Source: Sclerurus mexicanus
Taxonomy: Eukaryota > Chordata > Aves > Passeriformes > Furnariidae
Reading direction: 5' to 3'
Assembly: GCA_013396755.1 (NCBI GenBank)
Contig: VWZF01004014.1
Location: 76,301 to 140,300 of the forward strand
DNA length: 64,000 nucleotides
The first letter of the stretch is position 1; the number at the start of each line of letters is the position of its first letter. Shown here one piece after another: positions 23,540 through 32,221 of this stretch. Under the pieces are notes generated by a model. It saw only the letters and a program-made list of their open reading frames with translations. It was not told the DNA's origin and made no database searches. The position numbers were made by a program, and so were the translations under genes.

Positions 23540-23590
23540 GAAGAAGAAGAAAAAAGAGAAGAAGAAGAAGAAAAAGCAAAAAGAGGGACA
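23380..23590. repeat. Long A-homopolymer and GAA-rich purine tract
   Basis: It contains an uninterrupted A43 run at 23435-23477, A18 at 23479-23496, A27 at 23504-23530, then GAA/AAG units to about 23590. On the PTPRD transcript this is a U-rich and UUC-rich tract of roughly 200 nt. Run lengths in an assembly are unreliable. It could be the tail of an old retroposed copy, but no body was recognised beside it. Confidence 0.95.
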
Positions 23591-23811
23591 AATGGTACGC
23601 TGTGACTGGGCTATGGCCAGGAGACCTGGATATGCTTGCTTTGAAGCATATCACAAATTAATTCTTTTTTTTTTTTTTTTTTTTAATGAACGAACAAAAA
23701 TAGGGAAATGAGAAGGCAATGCAAAGAAAGAAAGATCACAATATGAGAGTCACTGATCATAACCAAACAGGACAAAGGAAAAAGAAAATCAGATGATGGA
23801 CATTTCTGTGG

Positions 23812-23863
23812 GGTTTTGTTTTGTTTTGTTTTTTCCCTAAGGAAAACAAAACAAAAGAAAACC
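23812..23863. repeat. Inverted repeat, 21-bp arms with 10-nt loop
   Basis: The left arm, 23812-23832, is built of GTTTT units. The right arm, 23843-23863, is its reverse complement with one mismatch (G at 23857). The loop is 23833-23842. In the transcript the hairpin begins 83 nt downstream of the 18-nt microexon donor. Confidence 0.9.
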
Positions 23864-23946
23864 AAAAACAGGACAAAGATGAGAGGGATGAAAGGACAGA
23901 AAGAATGAGTAAGATCATTCTGTGAACGTTAGTTCAGCACTCTTAC

Positions 23947-23964
23947 CTCTTATTGGTGTACCAC
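23947..23964 (-). CDS. PTPRD: PTPRD microexon A, 18-nt part (GGTPIR)
   Basis: The exon is 18 nt, GTGGTACACCAATAAGAG, between acceptor ATCCACCCAG (AG at 23965-23966) and donor GTAAGA (23941-23946). Joined to the 9-nt exon it reads Gly-Gly-Thr-Pro-Ile-Arg and ends in phase 1; joined directly to the Ig2 exon at 25939 it also stays in frame. The two microexons therefore allow inserts of 0, 3, 6 or 9 residues in Ig2, matching the mini-exon A variants known for mammalian PTPRD. A UGC sits 20 nt upstream of the exon (23984-23986). A 21-bp inverted repeat starts 83 nt beyond the donor. Confidence 0.94.
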
Positions 23965-24344
23965 CTGGGTGGATAATATGAATGCAAATAAGATTAGAAA
24001 GAAGAAGCATTAGTACGAGAAGAAGGAGGCTAGGGCTTTGGAAGAAGAATCAAATTAGATTTACAGAATTAAATAAGGTCTTAAGAGAAACTTGAATTAC
24101 TATACTGTTAAAACAGGAATATATTAGATAGTATTATCAAGTTATAAAAGCAAGTTGCATTGTACCACAAGGGGCAAAAACACTACAACTGGCTGCACTG
24201 CCATTCTCAGAGAAGCATCTGAGTTCTTGGACGTTTGGTTATATAGAGTTAGATATGTATCAAATATGCCTCAAATAACTTATAGGAAACTTTACAAAAC
24301 TGTACTTATGACATAGTTTAGGAAAATATTGGAAATTCTATTTA

Positions 24345-24652
24345 AATATATATATATATATAAAAATCTATATATATATAAAAAGAGGATACACTGAAGA
24401 CTATCTCAAAACAAACACTGTAGTTTAGGCTGGATTATGCATTTACTGTTCTAGATCTATGTGATACATGTGTACTGTTTCTTTTAGGTGTTGCTATGAC
24501 TGATAAGACAACATTTCTGTGGAGGTGTGCGTGTGCGCCACTAAAGGGATCTGGTGACTACACTGACTGTTAGTAAAATGCATGCCATGCATTTTAAGAA
24601 TAATAATACTAATAATATAATAATTATCATAATCATAATAATAATAATATTC
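24345..24652. repeat. TA and AAT simple repeats
   Basis: TA runs lie at 24345-24362 and 24369-24380, and AAT/ATA-rich sequence at 24599-24652. All fall in the short intron between the microexon A parts. Confidence 0.85.
24575..24595 (-). promoter_or_regulatory. Perfect palindrome carrying two GCAUG (RBFOX-type) motifs
   Basis: The arms AAAATGCATG (24575-24584) and CATGCATTTT (24586-24595) are perfect reverse complements around one base. The transcript strand reads TGCATG followed immediately by GCATG, 103-124 nt downstream of the 9-nt microexon donor. A splicing role is inferred from the motif and its position. Confidence 0.5.
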
Positions 24653-24703
24653 TGAATATGGAAATTAGTGGGGGTGAAGTGCGCTTCAGAACTAAGCACT
24701 TAC

Positions 24704-24712
24704 CAATAGATT
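24704..24712 (-). CDS. PTPRD: PTPRD microexon A, 9-nt part (ESI)
   Basis: The exon is 9 nt, AATCTATTG, between acceptor TCTCCAG (AG at 24713-24714) and donor GTAAGTGC (24698-24703). With the overhanging G of the upstream exon it reads GAA TCT ATT G, giving Glu-Ser-Ile and leaving phase 1 again, so inclusion or skipping keeps the frame. It is far too short for ORF detection and was found by looking for the family's known mini-exon A peptide ESIGGTPIR between the two halves of Ig2. Upstream lies a pyrimidine run with TGCTGTC at 24741-24747. In LAR-type phosphatases mini-exon A lengthens a loop of Ig2 and changes affinity for IL1RAPL1, IL1RAcP and Slitrk-type ligands. Confidence 0.93.
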
Positions 24713-25938
24713 CTGGAGATTTAAATACGGAGAGAAGAAAGACAGCATAAAAATATTATTATATTCCTTATAATTTGGTACAAAGTTTTCAGTTAAAGCT
24801 TTATATACTAAATTATCTATGTCACATGTGAAAAAAATCTTAATTTACATTAACAGAAGGTTAATTTACACAGTTCTGCTGACAACAAGCAAAAAGTCAG
24901 TTAACAAGACGATTTAACATCACAGGACAGGTCAAAAGCTGAGAATTCTGGGAAGACACGTGATTAAACAACTTAGATTTTACAACGATATCTACTACAA
25001 TTGTCAAAGAAAAAAGTTCATTATATCCCAATGATCTTACTTCGGGATAAGCTTTAAACTTGATAAATTTAGAAATGTTTTTGGGTTTCGTTATTCTTTT
25101 TTTTTCTTTTATTTAATCTAAAAAGAGCAAAAGAACAAACTAGGGCAGGAGGAAAGTGAAAGAATTGCTAGGGAGGTGCAAGGGGCGAAGAGAGAGAGAG
25201 AGCAGCAAAAGCTGGATTCTACACCAAAAGCAGACTTCTGTAGATCCAGAAAATACAGGATTCATAAAGCTTTAGCGTGGGCGCACACTACTGTGGCTAA
25301 ATGTGTTGGAAAAATGCTCAGCCAGCAAAAAAACCCCAACTTTATTCCACAGATTACCCAAAGATTTTTTTTTTAAGGTATAAATCTACATCAGAAGAAG
25401 TACTGTGCTTTATGTATTTGTGAGAGGAAAGAAGATGTGTCCAAACTGGCTAATCTTTGGTGAAGTCAAATGTGGAAAAGACAGCACAAAACACATTTTA
25501 AATTTTAATTGAAGTGTCTAATGCAGGTTTTGGTTTTGATGAATATAACCATTGGTACTCCTTGCAATTTCTGAATGAAGTCCAATGTTGAAATAAATTT
25601 GTCAAAAAAAATAAAAAGGAAAGAAGAAAGAAAGAGGAGAAAATGGATCCATCAAGTACTGCAAAAAGCAGTAAAGAAAAAAAATATCAAAAAATACAGT
25701 CACAGCAGTGAGCAATGTGGAGTAAACAGAAGCTGCAAAACATATAGAGACAGACTATATAGAAAGCTATGACAACATCACAGACATGGACAACACACTC
25801 AGTAACACAGAAAAGGAGAGAAGAAAGAGAAATTATTACCTATAAATAAAAATTTTAAAGAAAGGAAGAGAAAGAAAAGAAAGAAAAAGTGAGAGAGAAC
25901 AACTCCGGGCGTCGATGGAAACAGTAACAAGACCCTAC
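24713..25938 (-). other. PTPRD: PTPRD intron upstream of microexon A3
   Basis: Length is 1226 bp. The end nearest the microexon has a pyrimidine tract with TGCTGTC (24741-24747). A short (GA)n lies near 25190-25204 and A/GA-rich sequence at 25600-25690 and 25805-25900. No gene was recognised. Confidence 0.75.
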
Positions 25939-26127
25939 CTGAGCGTAGCTGCTTGATGCGGCCATTGTTGTTGCTCGTGTCAACAGGTAAGAAATCTTTG
26001 AACCAAGTTATCTCGGGATCAGGATTGCCACTGGCTGCACATAACATAGTAGCTGTACGAGTTCGTTCAACCACCTTCAGCTGTGGGCCCATATCAATGG
26101 TGGGAAAACCTCGAGGAATCTGATCCT
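25939..26127 (-). CDS. PTPRD: PTPRD exon: N-terminal part of Ig-like domain 2
   Basis: This 189-nt exon runs from phase 1 to phase 1 and follows the acceptor TTTCTTTTTCAG. It encodes [20 protein letters not shown], then the first Ig2 cysteine in ATMLCAASG, the Ig tryptophan in ITWFKDF, and ends GRIKQLRS before donor GTAGGG. The second Ig2 cysteine is in the exon at 22009-22119. The short gap between the two pieces is where microexon A is inserted. In the family, Ig1-Ig3 bind heparan sulfate and postsynaptic ligands. The preceding exon (end of Ig1) is not found within the 37.8 kb to the right. Identity is near certain by residue pattern; no search was run. Confidence 0.96.
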
Positions 26128-26574
26128 CTGAAAAAGAAATGTGTAAGTTGTAGTTAGCTAGTACCACATGAAAGCCTGAATCACCACCTTGCCTAACATG
26201 CAGGTGTAGTCTAATTTTTTGTACACAAGGAACTGAACACAAGGACTGAAAAAAACAGATATCCAGTAATTATATTCTGCCAACTTAGGTTGATCAACCT
26301 TCTGATACAAAATAAAAAGTTCATAAAAAATGGTGACAAACTTTATACTTTCTTACATGGTGACAAACTTCATACTTTCTTACAAAATGCATTAAATCAC
26401 AGGAGATACACTACATAGTGTATCATCACTGGATTTACTATGGTACCTTCTAACACAGATGTTGCTTTGCTTGCCTAAGTTCTTACTATTTTATGTGATA
26501 TATTGGACTACAATGTCTATCTACAATAGGGAAAAAGTGTTTTCTTTACATTATACAAGTACACAAGTACACAA
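26128..26574 (-). other. PTPRD: Start of the large PTPRD intron (3' end in transcript order)
   Basis: Directly upstream of the Ig2 exon. It holds a 27-bp tandem duplication at 26330-26383. No exon was recognised. Confidence 0.7.
26330..26383. repeat. 27-bp tandem duplication
   Basis: Copies 26330-26356 and 26357-26383 both start ATGGTGACAAACTT and end CTTTCTTAC, with one mismatch. Confidence 0.9.
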
Positions 26575-26815
26575 TCATGCAGTATGGGATCTGGCCACTG
26601 ACTCGGAAGACCCAAGTCACGTCTCTTGCTTGTTCCATTATTACTTATCTACTGTTGCTCTTAACATTTTTTGCCCCTGTTCTCCACTTTTACATCTCTA
26701 AGATGGGTATGGTAGTGCTTTACTGCTACAGAGAAATGCTGTGAGGATTAATGCATTACATGATTGCAAAGCACATAGAAATTCTAAGCATTGGAGCTAT
26801 GCACATTAGCAAAGT
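26575..26815 (+). mobile_element. MIR-like SINE, old and diverged
   Basis: The order of elements follows the amniote MIR/CORE-SINE: GGAAGACCCAAGTCACGTCT, then CTTAACATTTT, then CATCTCTAAGATGGGTATGG (compare 'CATCTGTAAAATGGGGATAA'), then GCTGTGAGGATTAATGCATT (compare 'TTGTGAGGATTAAATGAGTT'), then GCAAAGCACATAGAA. This is typical of an ancient copy about 240 bp long. The family assignment is from memory of the consensus. Confidence 0.65.
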
Positions 26816-27423
26816 TAAAGTGACAGGATACTCATAATAGTCTTGAATAGACACAACAGTGTCTATTAAAACACTCCAATATGGTCATAAATCCTCATTT
26901 AAGTGTGGTCAATATTGAAATATTAAGAAATACTGAATGAGCAACTGGCCTTCTTAATATAATACATGCTAGCAAATAATACTGGAAGCAGAGTGGAATC
27001 AGGCAATTTCTCAGAGATCAAGTTAGCATACCTAAAATACTCTATTTGAAACACATCATCTTGCTCCTCATTTTCATTATGTAAAATATTTTTATTGCAA
27101 AATAATTAATATTATTTCCCTTAAAAATGACAAGCAAAAATAATCAAAGTAAGTTAATGAATGTTAACTATAAAGCACGTTATTAAATGTCTTGACTGGT
27201 CAATTAGCTGGTGTCCAGTTGGTTAGGAATTAAAACTAATGAGAAATTCTTCAACATCAACTCTCTTCCATGAAGAACTGTCATAGTTAGGTAGGTCTTC
27301 AGACTTCTCTGACAAACATACAGTGAGCATGTACAGCCTATAAATCTTTGTATACCTGGGGTGTGATGTTGCCCATGAGCTACTTAATTGCTTACAATAC
27401 AAATGCATGTAGATACGCATAAG
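26816..27423 (-). other. Intronic sequence without recognised features
   Basis: AT-rich; no repeat or exon was recognised. Confidence 0.6.
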
Positions 27424-28815
27424 ATCAGAGAATAGTATTGGACCTTAAAGGTCTTCTGCTTTCAACCCCTCTGTCGTGGGCAGGGACCCCTTCCACTAGA
27501 CCAGGTTACTCAGGGTCACAATCAGCTGGGTCTTGTATACGTCCAGGAATGGGGCATCCACAACCTCTCTGTGCAACCTGTTTCAGTGCCTCACCAGACC
27601 CACAGCAAAACTTTTCTTCCTAAGATCTAATATAAATGTACACTCCTTTATCTTAAGGCAAATAATGACTATATACTCTTGTGAAAAGTTCCTCTCCATC
27701 CTTTAAAGCCCACTTTAGGTACTGAAAGACTGAAGAATATCTCCCTTTTTTTTTTCCAGACCGAACAGCCCCAACTCTCTCAGCCTTTCCCCACAGAAGA
27801 GGTGTTCCAGACCTCCACCAACACGTGGGTCTTCAGAGGACTCATTCAAACAGGTCAATGTCTTTCTTGTGTTGGGGGCACCAGAACTGAATGCAGTACT
27901 TCAGGTGGACTTTCACAGAAGGAGAGGGACAAGCATCTCCCTTGACCTCCTGTTCACGCCTCTTTTGATGCAGGTTAGGATGTGACTGGCTTTCTGGGCT
28001 GAGTGCACATTGCTGGGTCATATTGAGCTCTTCAACGACAAACAGCCCCGTCTTTCTATCCAGAGCTAGTCTTGATTCATTCTCCACCCAGCCTGTATTT
28101 GTGCTTGGAATGGCCTCAAGTTAGATGCAGTACCTTACACCTGACTTTGCTGCACTACCTGAGTTTCCCATGGGCCCACCTTTCAAGCCTGTCCACGTCC
28201 CTCTAGATGGCATCCCTGCCTTCCAGCATGTTGACAGCACCACACAGTTTGATGTCATCAGCAAACTTGCTGAAGGTGCACACAATTCCACTGTCTGCAT
28301 CACTGACAAAGATGCTAAATACTTCTTATCCCAATACAAATCCCTGAGGAACACCAGCTGTCATGGCTTTCCAAGTGGACATTGAGCTGTTGACTGCAAC
28401 TCTTTGAGTGCAATCATCCATCCAATGTTTTATCCACCAAGTGGTCCACCTGTCCAATTTATGCCTCTGCAGTTTATAGACTTTATATACAGTTTATGCC
28501 ATGCATAACAGTGTCAAATGCTTTGCACAAATGCAGGTGGATGATTTCTGTTGCCTTCCCTTGTCCACCATTGCTGTAACCCCATTGTAGAAGGCCAACA
28601 AATTTGTGAGGTATGCTTTTGCCTTTACTGAAGCCATATTTTGGCTGTCTTACTGTTTCCATGTGCCTTAGTATAGTTTCCAGGAGGATCTGCTCCATGA
28701 CCCTGCCAGGCACTGAGGTAGGACTGATTGTCCTGTAGTTGCCTGGGTCTTTCTGATTTCCATTTTTAAAAATGGGGGTCATGTTTTCCCTTTTCCTGGG
28801 AACTTTATTTCTACC
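27424..28815 (-). mobile_element. CR1 LINE (reverse transcriptase part plus 3' UTR), same strand as PTPRD
   Basis: Reading the minus strand, the copy starts within the reverse transcriptase with FKNGNQKDPGNYRTISPTSV and VMEQILLETILRHME (28480-28800). It passes the LCKAFDTV motif-A region and a FADDIKL-type motif-C region near 28235-28270 (antisense TTTGATGTCATCAGCAAAC). It ends with the CR1 3' UTR at about 27424. It is 5' truncated at about 28815 and broken by frameshifts, so it is not coding. It is one of only two CR1 copies here in the sense orientation of the gene. Confidence 0.93.
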
Positions 28816-30224
28816 AATCGATGGTTAAATCATTCACCAGCCACAGACTCTTCCCAAGGATAAGTAGGTTTCACGTCTGCTTATAAACATGAAGTCTGTA
28901 CTTTGGTATTAGTTGACAAGATTCAACTTGTAACACAGAACAACATTTTTATGACCTGACCTCTCCTTTTCTACTTGGCACATGCAGAAAACCCTGGAGT
29001 CCCTTTTGCAAATACCTAAGTGTACAACAAAGATAATCTATCTTGAATACTAATAGGATGGAGTAGTATAGAATTTCCCTTTCTTATCTTTAATAAGGGC
29101 AATTAAATTCCATCCATCTGCCTTATGCATAGAATGTCTTTGAAAGAATCCTCTTCATGAAATTTTCATGAGATGTATCACAATGTAACAGACTCAAATA
29201 CCCAGAACTGTTATATATTTGAGAGTTGTGGCTTGTATCCAACCTGGCTTTCAGGTATTTGGCAATAAACCCCAATATTCAACATCAAATGGACCAGGGA
29301 AATAATGAAATTTCTAATTGAAGGGCTTATCACAGTGGATTTGGTTTTTAAGATGTGAATTGCTTTTTTGTTTTTCCAGTTTATCCATGATTTGTACAAA
29401 ACTGTCTTTACACTTTGATGATACCAATTTTGACAGGTCATCAAACACAATACGAAAGAGAGCTGAGGATCAAACCACTGAACAACTGCCTCTCAGTCAC
29501 AGTAAGAGAAAAGTAACTATTAGAAAATTTTGATATATTGGTGCTTCTACAGTTTTACATGAGGTGAACAGAAAAATACTTTTTACTGATCATTAAAATG
29601 CTCATTAGGTTCCAAACTGTAGCATATACCGCTCTTCCCAAGTCATATTCAGTTCTACTGAATTAGTTTCCAATACATCAACAATTTAAATCAGACTTGA
29701 CCTTCCCAGAGCCATTTGGTACTGTCATTTTCAGAGGCCATTAAAGGTCAGATTTCTCTGTCCTTGTGGCTTAGTGACTCATACATGTAATACATATTTT
29801 GTTTAGGATGACAGATACAAGAGATTTAGAAATAGAACACATTCTTTGAATTTGTTAGGTGTCTGAACAGTGCTGCATTCCATTACTGGCATTAAAAGAA
29901 TGCATGTAGTGCTGTGCTAGTATAATTTCCAATTGCTGCAAGAGCTCTACAAAAGTTATTTTTCACCCAGTGTATGATCTGAACAACATAAAAGGCAATT
30001 ACAGAGAGTGGTTACCAGATGAGCCCTTAAGAGAGAATGATACACAATGGCCTTGACCTTCTTCGTATCATGGTTTGTTAGCATTTTGGAACTCTCTGTG
30101 TATTCAATCTGCTTGACATGTTCACTCAATGCACATAGCACAGGCAAGGAACAGGAGGACCTGGAAGCCACTGTGCTCCTAGAAAGCTATGGCCTTTTTG
30201 CCATAACTGAAAGGAGATAGGACA
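28816..30224 (-). other. Intronic sequence without recognised features
   Basis: AT-rich between two CR1 copies; no exon or repeat family was recognised. Confidence 0.6.
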
Positions 30225-31870
30225 TGGCTAGAGTGAGACTGCCAAGGGCTACAGGCTGTTCAGAAGAGACAAGGGAGGAAGGAGAGGCAGAGGCATGCTC
30301 TCTACATCAAGAGGTGAATGTGAAGAGTTGCCTCTGAAGAACAGCCATGAGCAGGTCAAAAGCCTGTGAGTAAGAATCGGAGACCAAAGCTTTTGTGGTT
30401 GGCTTTTAATACAGTTCCTTGCTTAGGGGAGCCTATTGATGAAGCCTTCTTGGTCTAGCTACAGGAGCCATTGTGCTCACAGGCTCTTGCCCTGCATGGG
30501 GACTTCAAGCACCCCAACATCTGCTGGCAAAGTAGCACAACAGGCTGTAGGCAACCCAGCAGAATCCTAGAATGCATGGAGGATACCTTCTTGAGCCAGG
30601 GAACAGATAGCAGCCCTGCCAGTGAGGATGCGATACTGGACCTGTTGGGTACCAAATGAGCTAATCGGGAACATCAAGATTGGAGACAGCCTGATTACAG
30701 TGATCATGCATTGGTGGAGTTTGCAGTTCTGATGGATATGGGTCAGGCAAGCAGTAAAGTTAGGCCCCTGAATTACAGGAAAGCAAACTTCCACCTCTTC
30801 AAGAAGATAGTCAATAGGATCTCCTGGGAAACTGCCTTCAGGGACAAGGGAGCAGACTAGAGCTGGCTGATTTTTAAGGAAGTCTTCCATAGAGTGCAAC
30901 AGCTGGCAATACCCAAGGGCAAGAAATCAAGGAAGAAAAGCAAGAGATCAGCTTGGGTGAGTAGAGAACTGCTGGTCAGATTAAACGTAAAGAAGCAAAT
31001 GCACAGACAGGTAAAGTTAGAGCAGGTGGGGACCTGAAAAGACTATAGAGATGAAGTTTGGTTGTGTAGGGATGGGATGACAAATGTCAAGGTGAAGGTC
31101 GAATTAAACCTGGCAAGGAATGTTTAAAGTAACAGGAAGGGTTTCTACAGGTACGTTAACCAGAAAAAAAAGTTTGGAAAAGGTTTACCCACAGGATAAA
31201 AACTGCTGGAAAACTGGTAGCAACAGATGAAAAGGCTGAGGCTCAGCAACTTTTTTGCCTCAGTCTTCAATGGCAAACTCTCTTCCCACACTTCCTGAAT
31301 GGATAACAGGATGTGGAGGACTGGGGGCGCAAAGTTCCCCCCACTGTAAATAAAGGTCAGGTTCGTAACTACCTGAGGAAACTCAACGCACGTAAATATA
31401 CAGGACCCAATGAGATGCATCCCAGACTCCTGAGGGAATTGACTGATGTAGTTGCCAAGACACACTCCATGATATTTGAAAAGGGAAACATTGTACTCAT
31501 CTTCAAGTAGGTTGAATGGAGGGCCCTGGGAACTACTGACCTGTCAGCCTTCCCATTGTGCCTGGAAAAGTCATGGAAGAGACTGTCCTAGAAGCTATGC
31601 TAAGGTACTTGGAGGACAGGGAGGTAATTTGGGACAGCCACACAGATTTACCAAGGGAAAGTTCTGCCTGACCAACTGAGTGGCCTTCTACAATGGAGAG
31701 ACTACAGTAGTGGGCAAGGGAAGGGCTAGAGATGCCATTTATCTGGACTTCTGGAAATCCTTTAACATGGTCCCCCATAACATGCTACTGTCTAAGTTGT
31801 AAAGAGAGAACTAGAGGATCTTGAAGGTCCCTTCCAACCCAGACCATTCTATAATTCTGTGATTCTATGT
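30225..31870 (+). mobile_element. CR1 LINE with endonuclease part and internal deletion
   Basis: It begins in the ORF2 endonuclease region (CTACAGGCTGTTCAGAAGAG near 30249). The APE-type motifs GDFKHPNICW (near 30500) and DYSDHALVEF (near 30694-30724) are visible. The start of the reverse transcriptase follows (VRNYLRKLNARKYTGPNEMH near 31360), reaching AIYLDFWKSFNMVPHNMLLS near 31735-31790. It then jumps at about 31797 to the terminal 3' UTR (GAGGATCTTGAAGGTCCCTT) and ends in ATTCTATAATTCTGTGATTC. The rest of the reverse transcriptase, including its FADD motif, is missing. Several stops and frameshifts are present. Confidence 0.92.
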
Positions 31871-32221
31871 TCTGTGAATAATTTCTTTGCTGCCAGTTTA
31901 GTCAAGCAACTTCTTTGGAAAAAGCACATTAGCCTTTACATTCACATTTCAGTGTAAGTATACCCAAACACAATATAAAATACATAATTTCATACATTGT
32001 TGCATCTGTTCTAGATGTAAGCATGCCTTCATAAATGCAACAGCATTTGAGTCTACAACAGACTCATACTCAGTGGTTTTGTGTTAACAGTAACTTTGAT
32101 GGAGTGGTATCTTGAAAATGTTTATGTTTAATTAATATTGACAGAAGAAAACATAGCTGTGTCTCAACTACGTATTATAAACGAAAACTGGTTAATATGT
32201 CTGTTGAGTATTTCATTCCAC
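31871..32221 (-). other. Intronic spacer between two CR1 copies
   Basis: About 350 bp of AT-rich sequence with no recognised feature; it separates two same-orientation CR1 copies. Confidence 0.6.

Larger units (their letters stand above)
22120..23946 (-). other. PTPRD: PTPRD intron downstream of microexon A6
   Basis: Length is 1827 bp. It holds an inverted repeat (23812-23863), a T20 run (23665-23684) and the giant A/purine tract (23380-23590). The rest is A-rich with no gene. A 212-residue Phe-rich open frame at 23016-23654 on the minus strand is purely the poly-U transcript tract. Confidence 0.8.
23965..24703 (-). other. PTPRD: PTPRD intron between the two parts of microexon A
   Basis: Length is 739 bp. 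It contains a GCATG palindrome (24575-24595), an AAT-rich stretch (24599-24652) and TA repeats (24345-24380). No gene was recognised. Confidence 0.8.

Noticed and set aside
23378..23605. 75-residue Lys/Glu-rich open frame on the plus strand
   Set aside because: Same low-complexity tract read on the other strand.
23016..23654. 212-residue Phe-rich open frame on the minus strand
   Set aside because: It is the translation of the long poly-A/GAA tract; compositional artefact.
30567..31465. Minus-strand open frames of 106-110 residues
   Set aside because: Antisense of the CR1 endonuclease and reverse transcriptase region.
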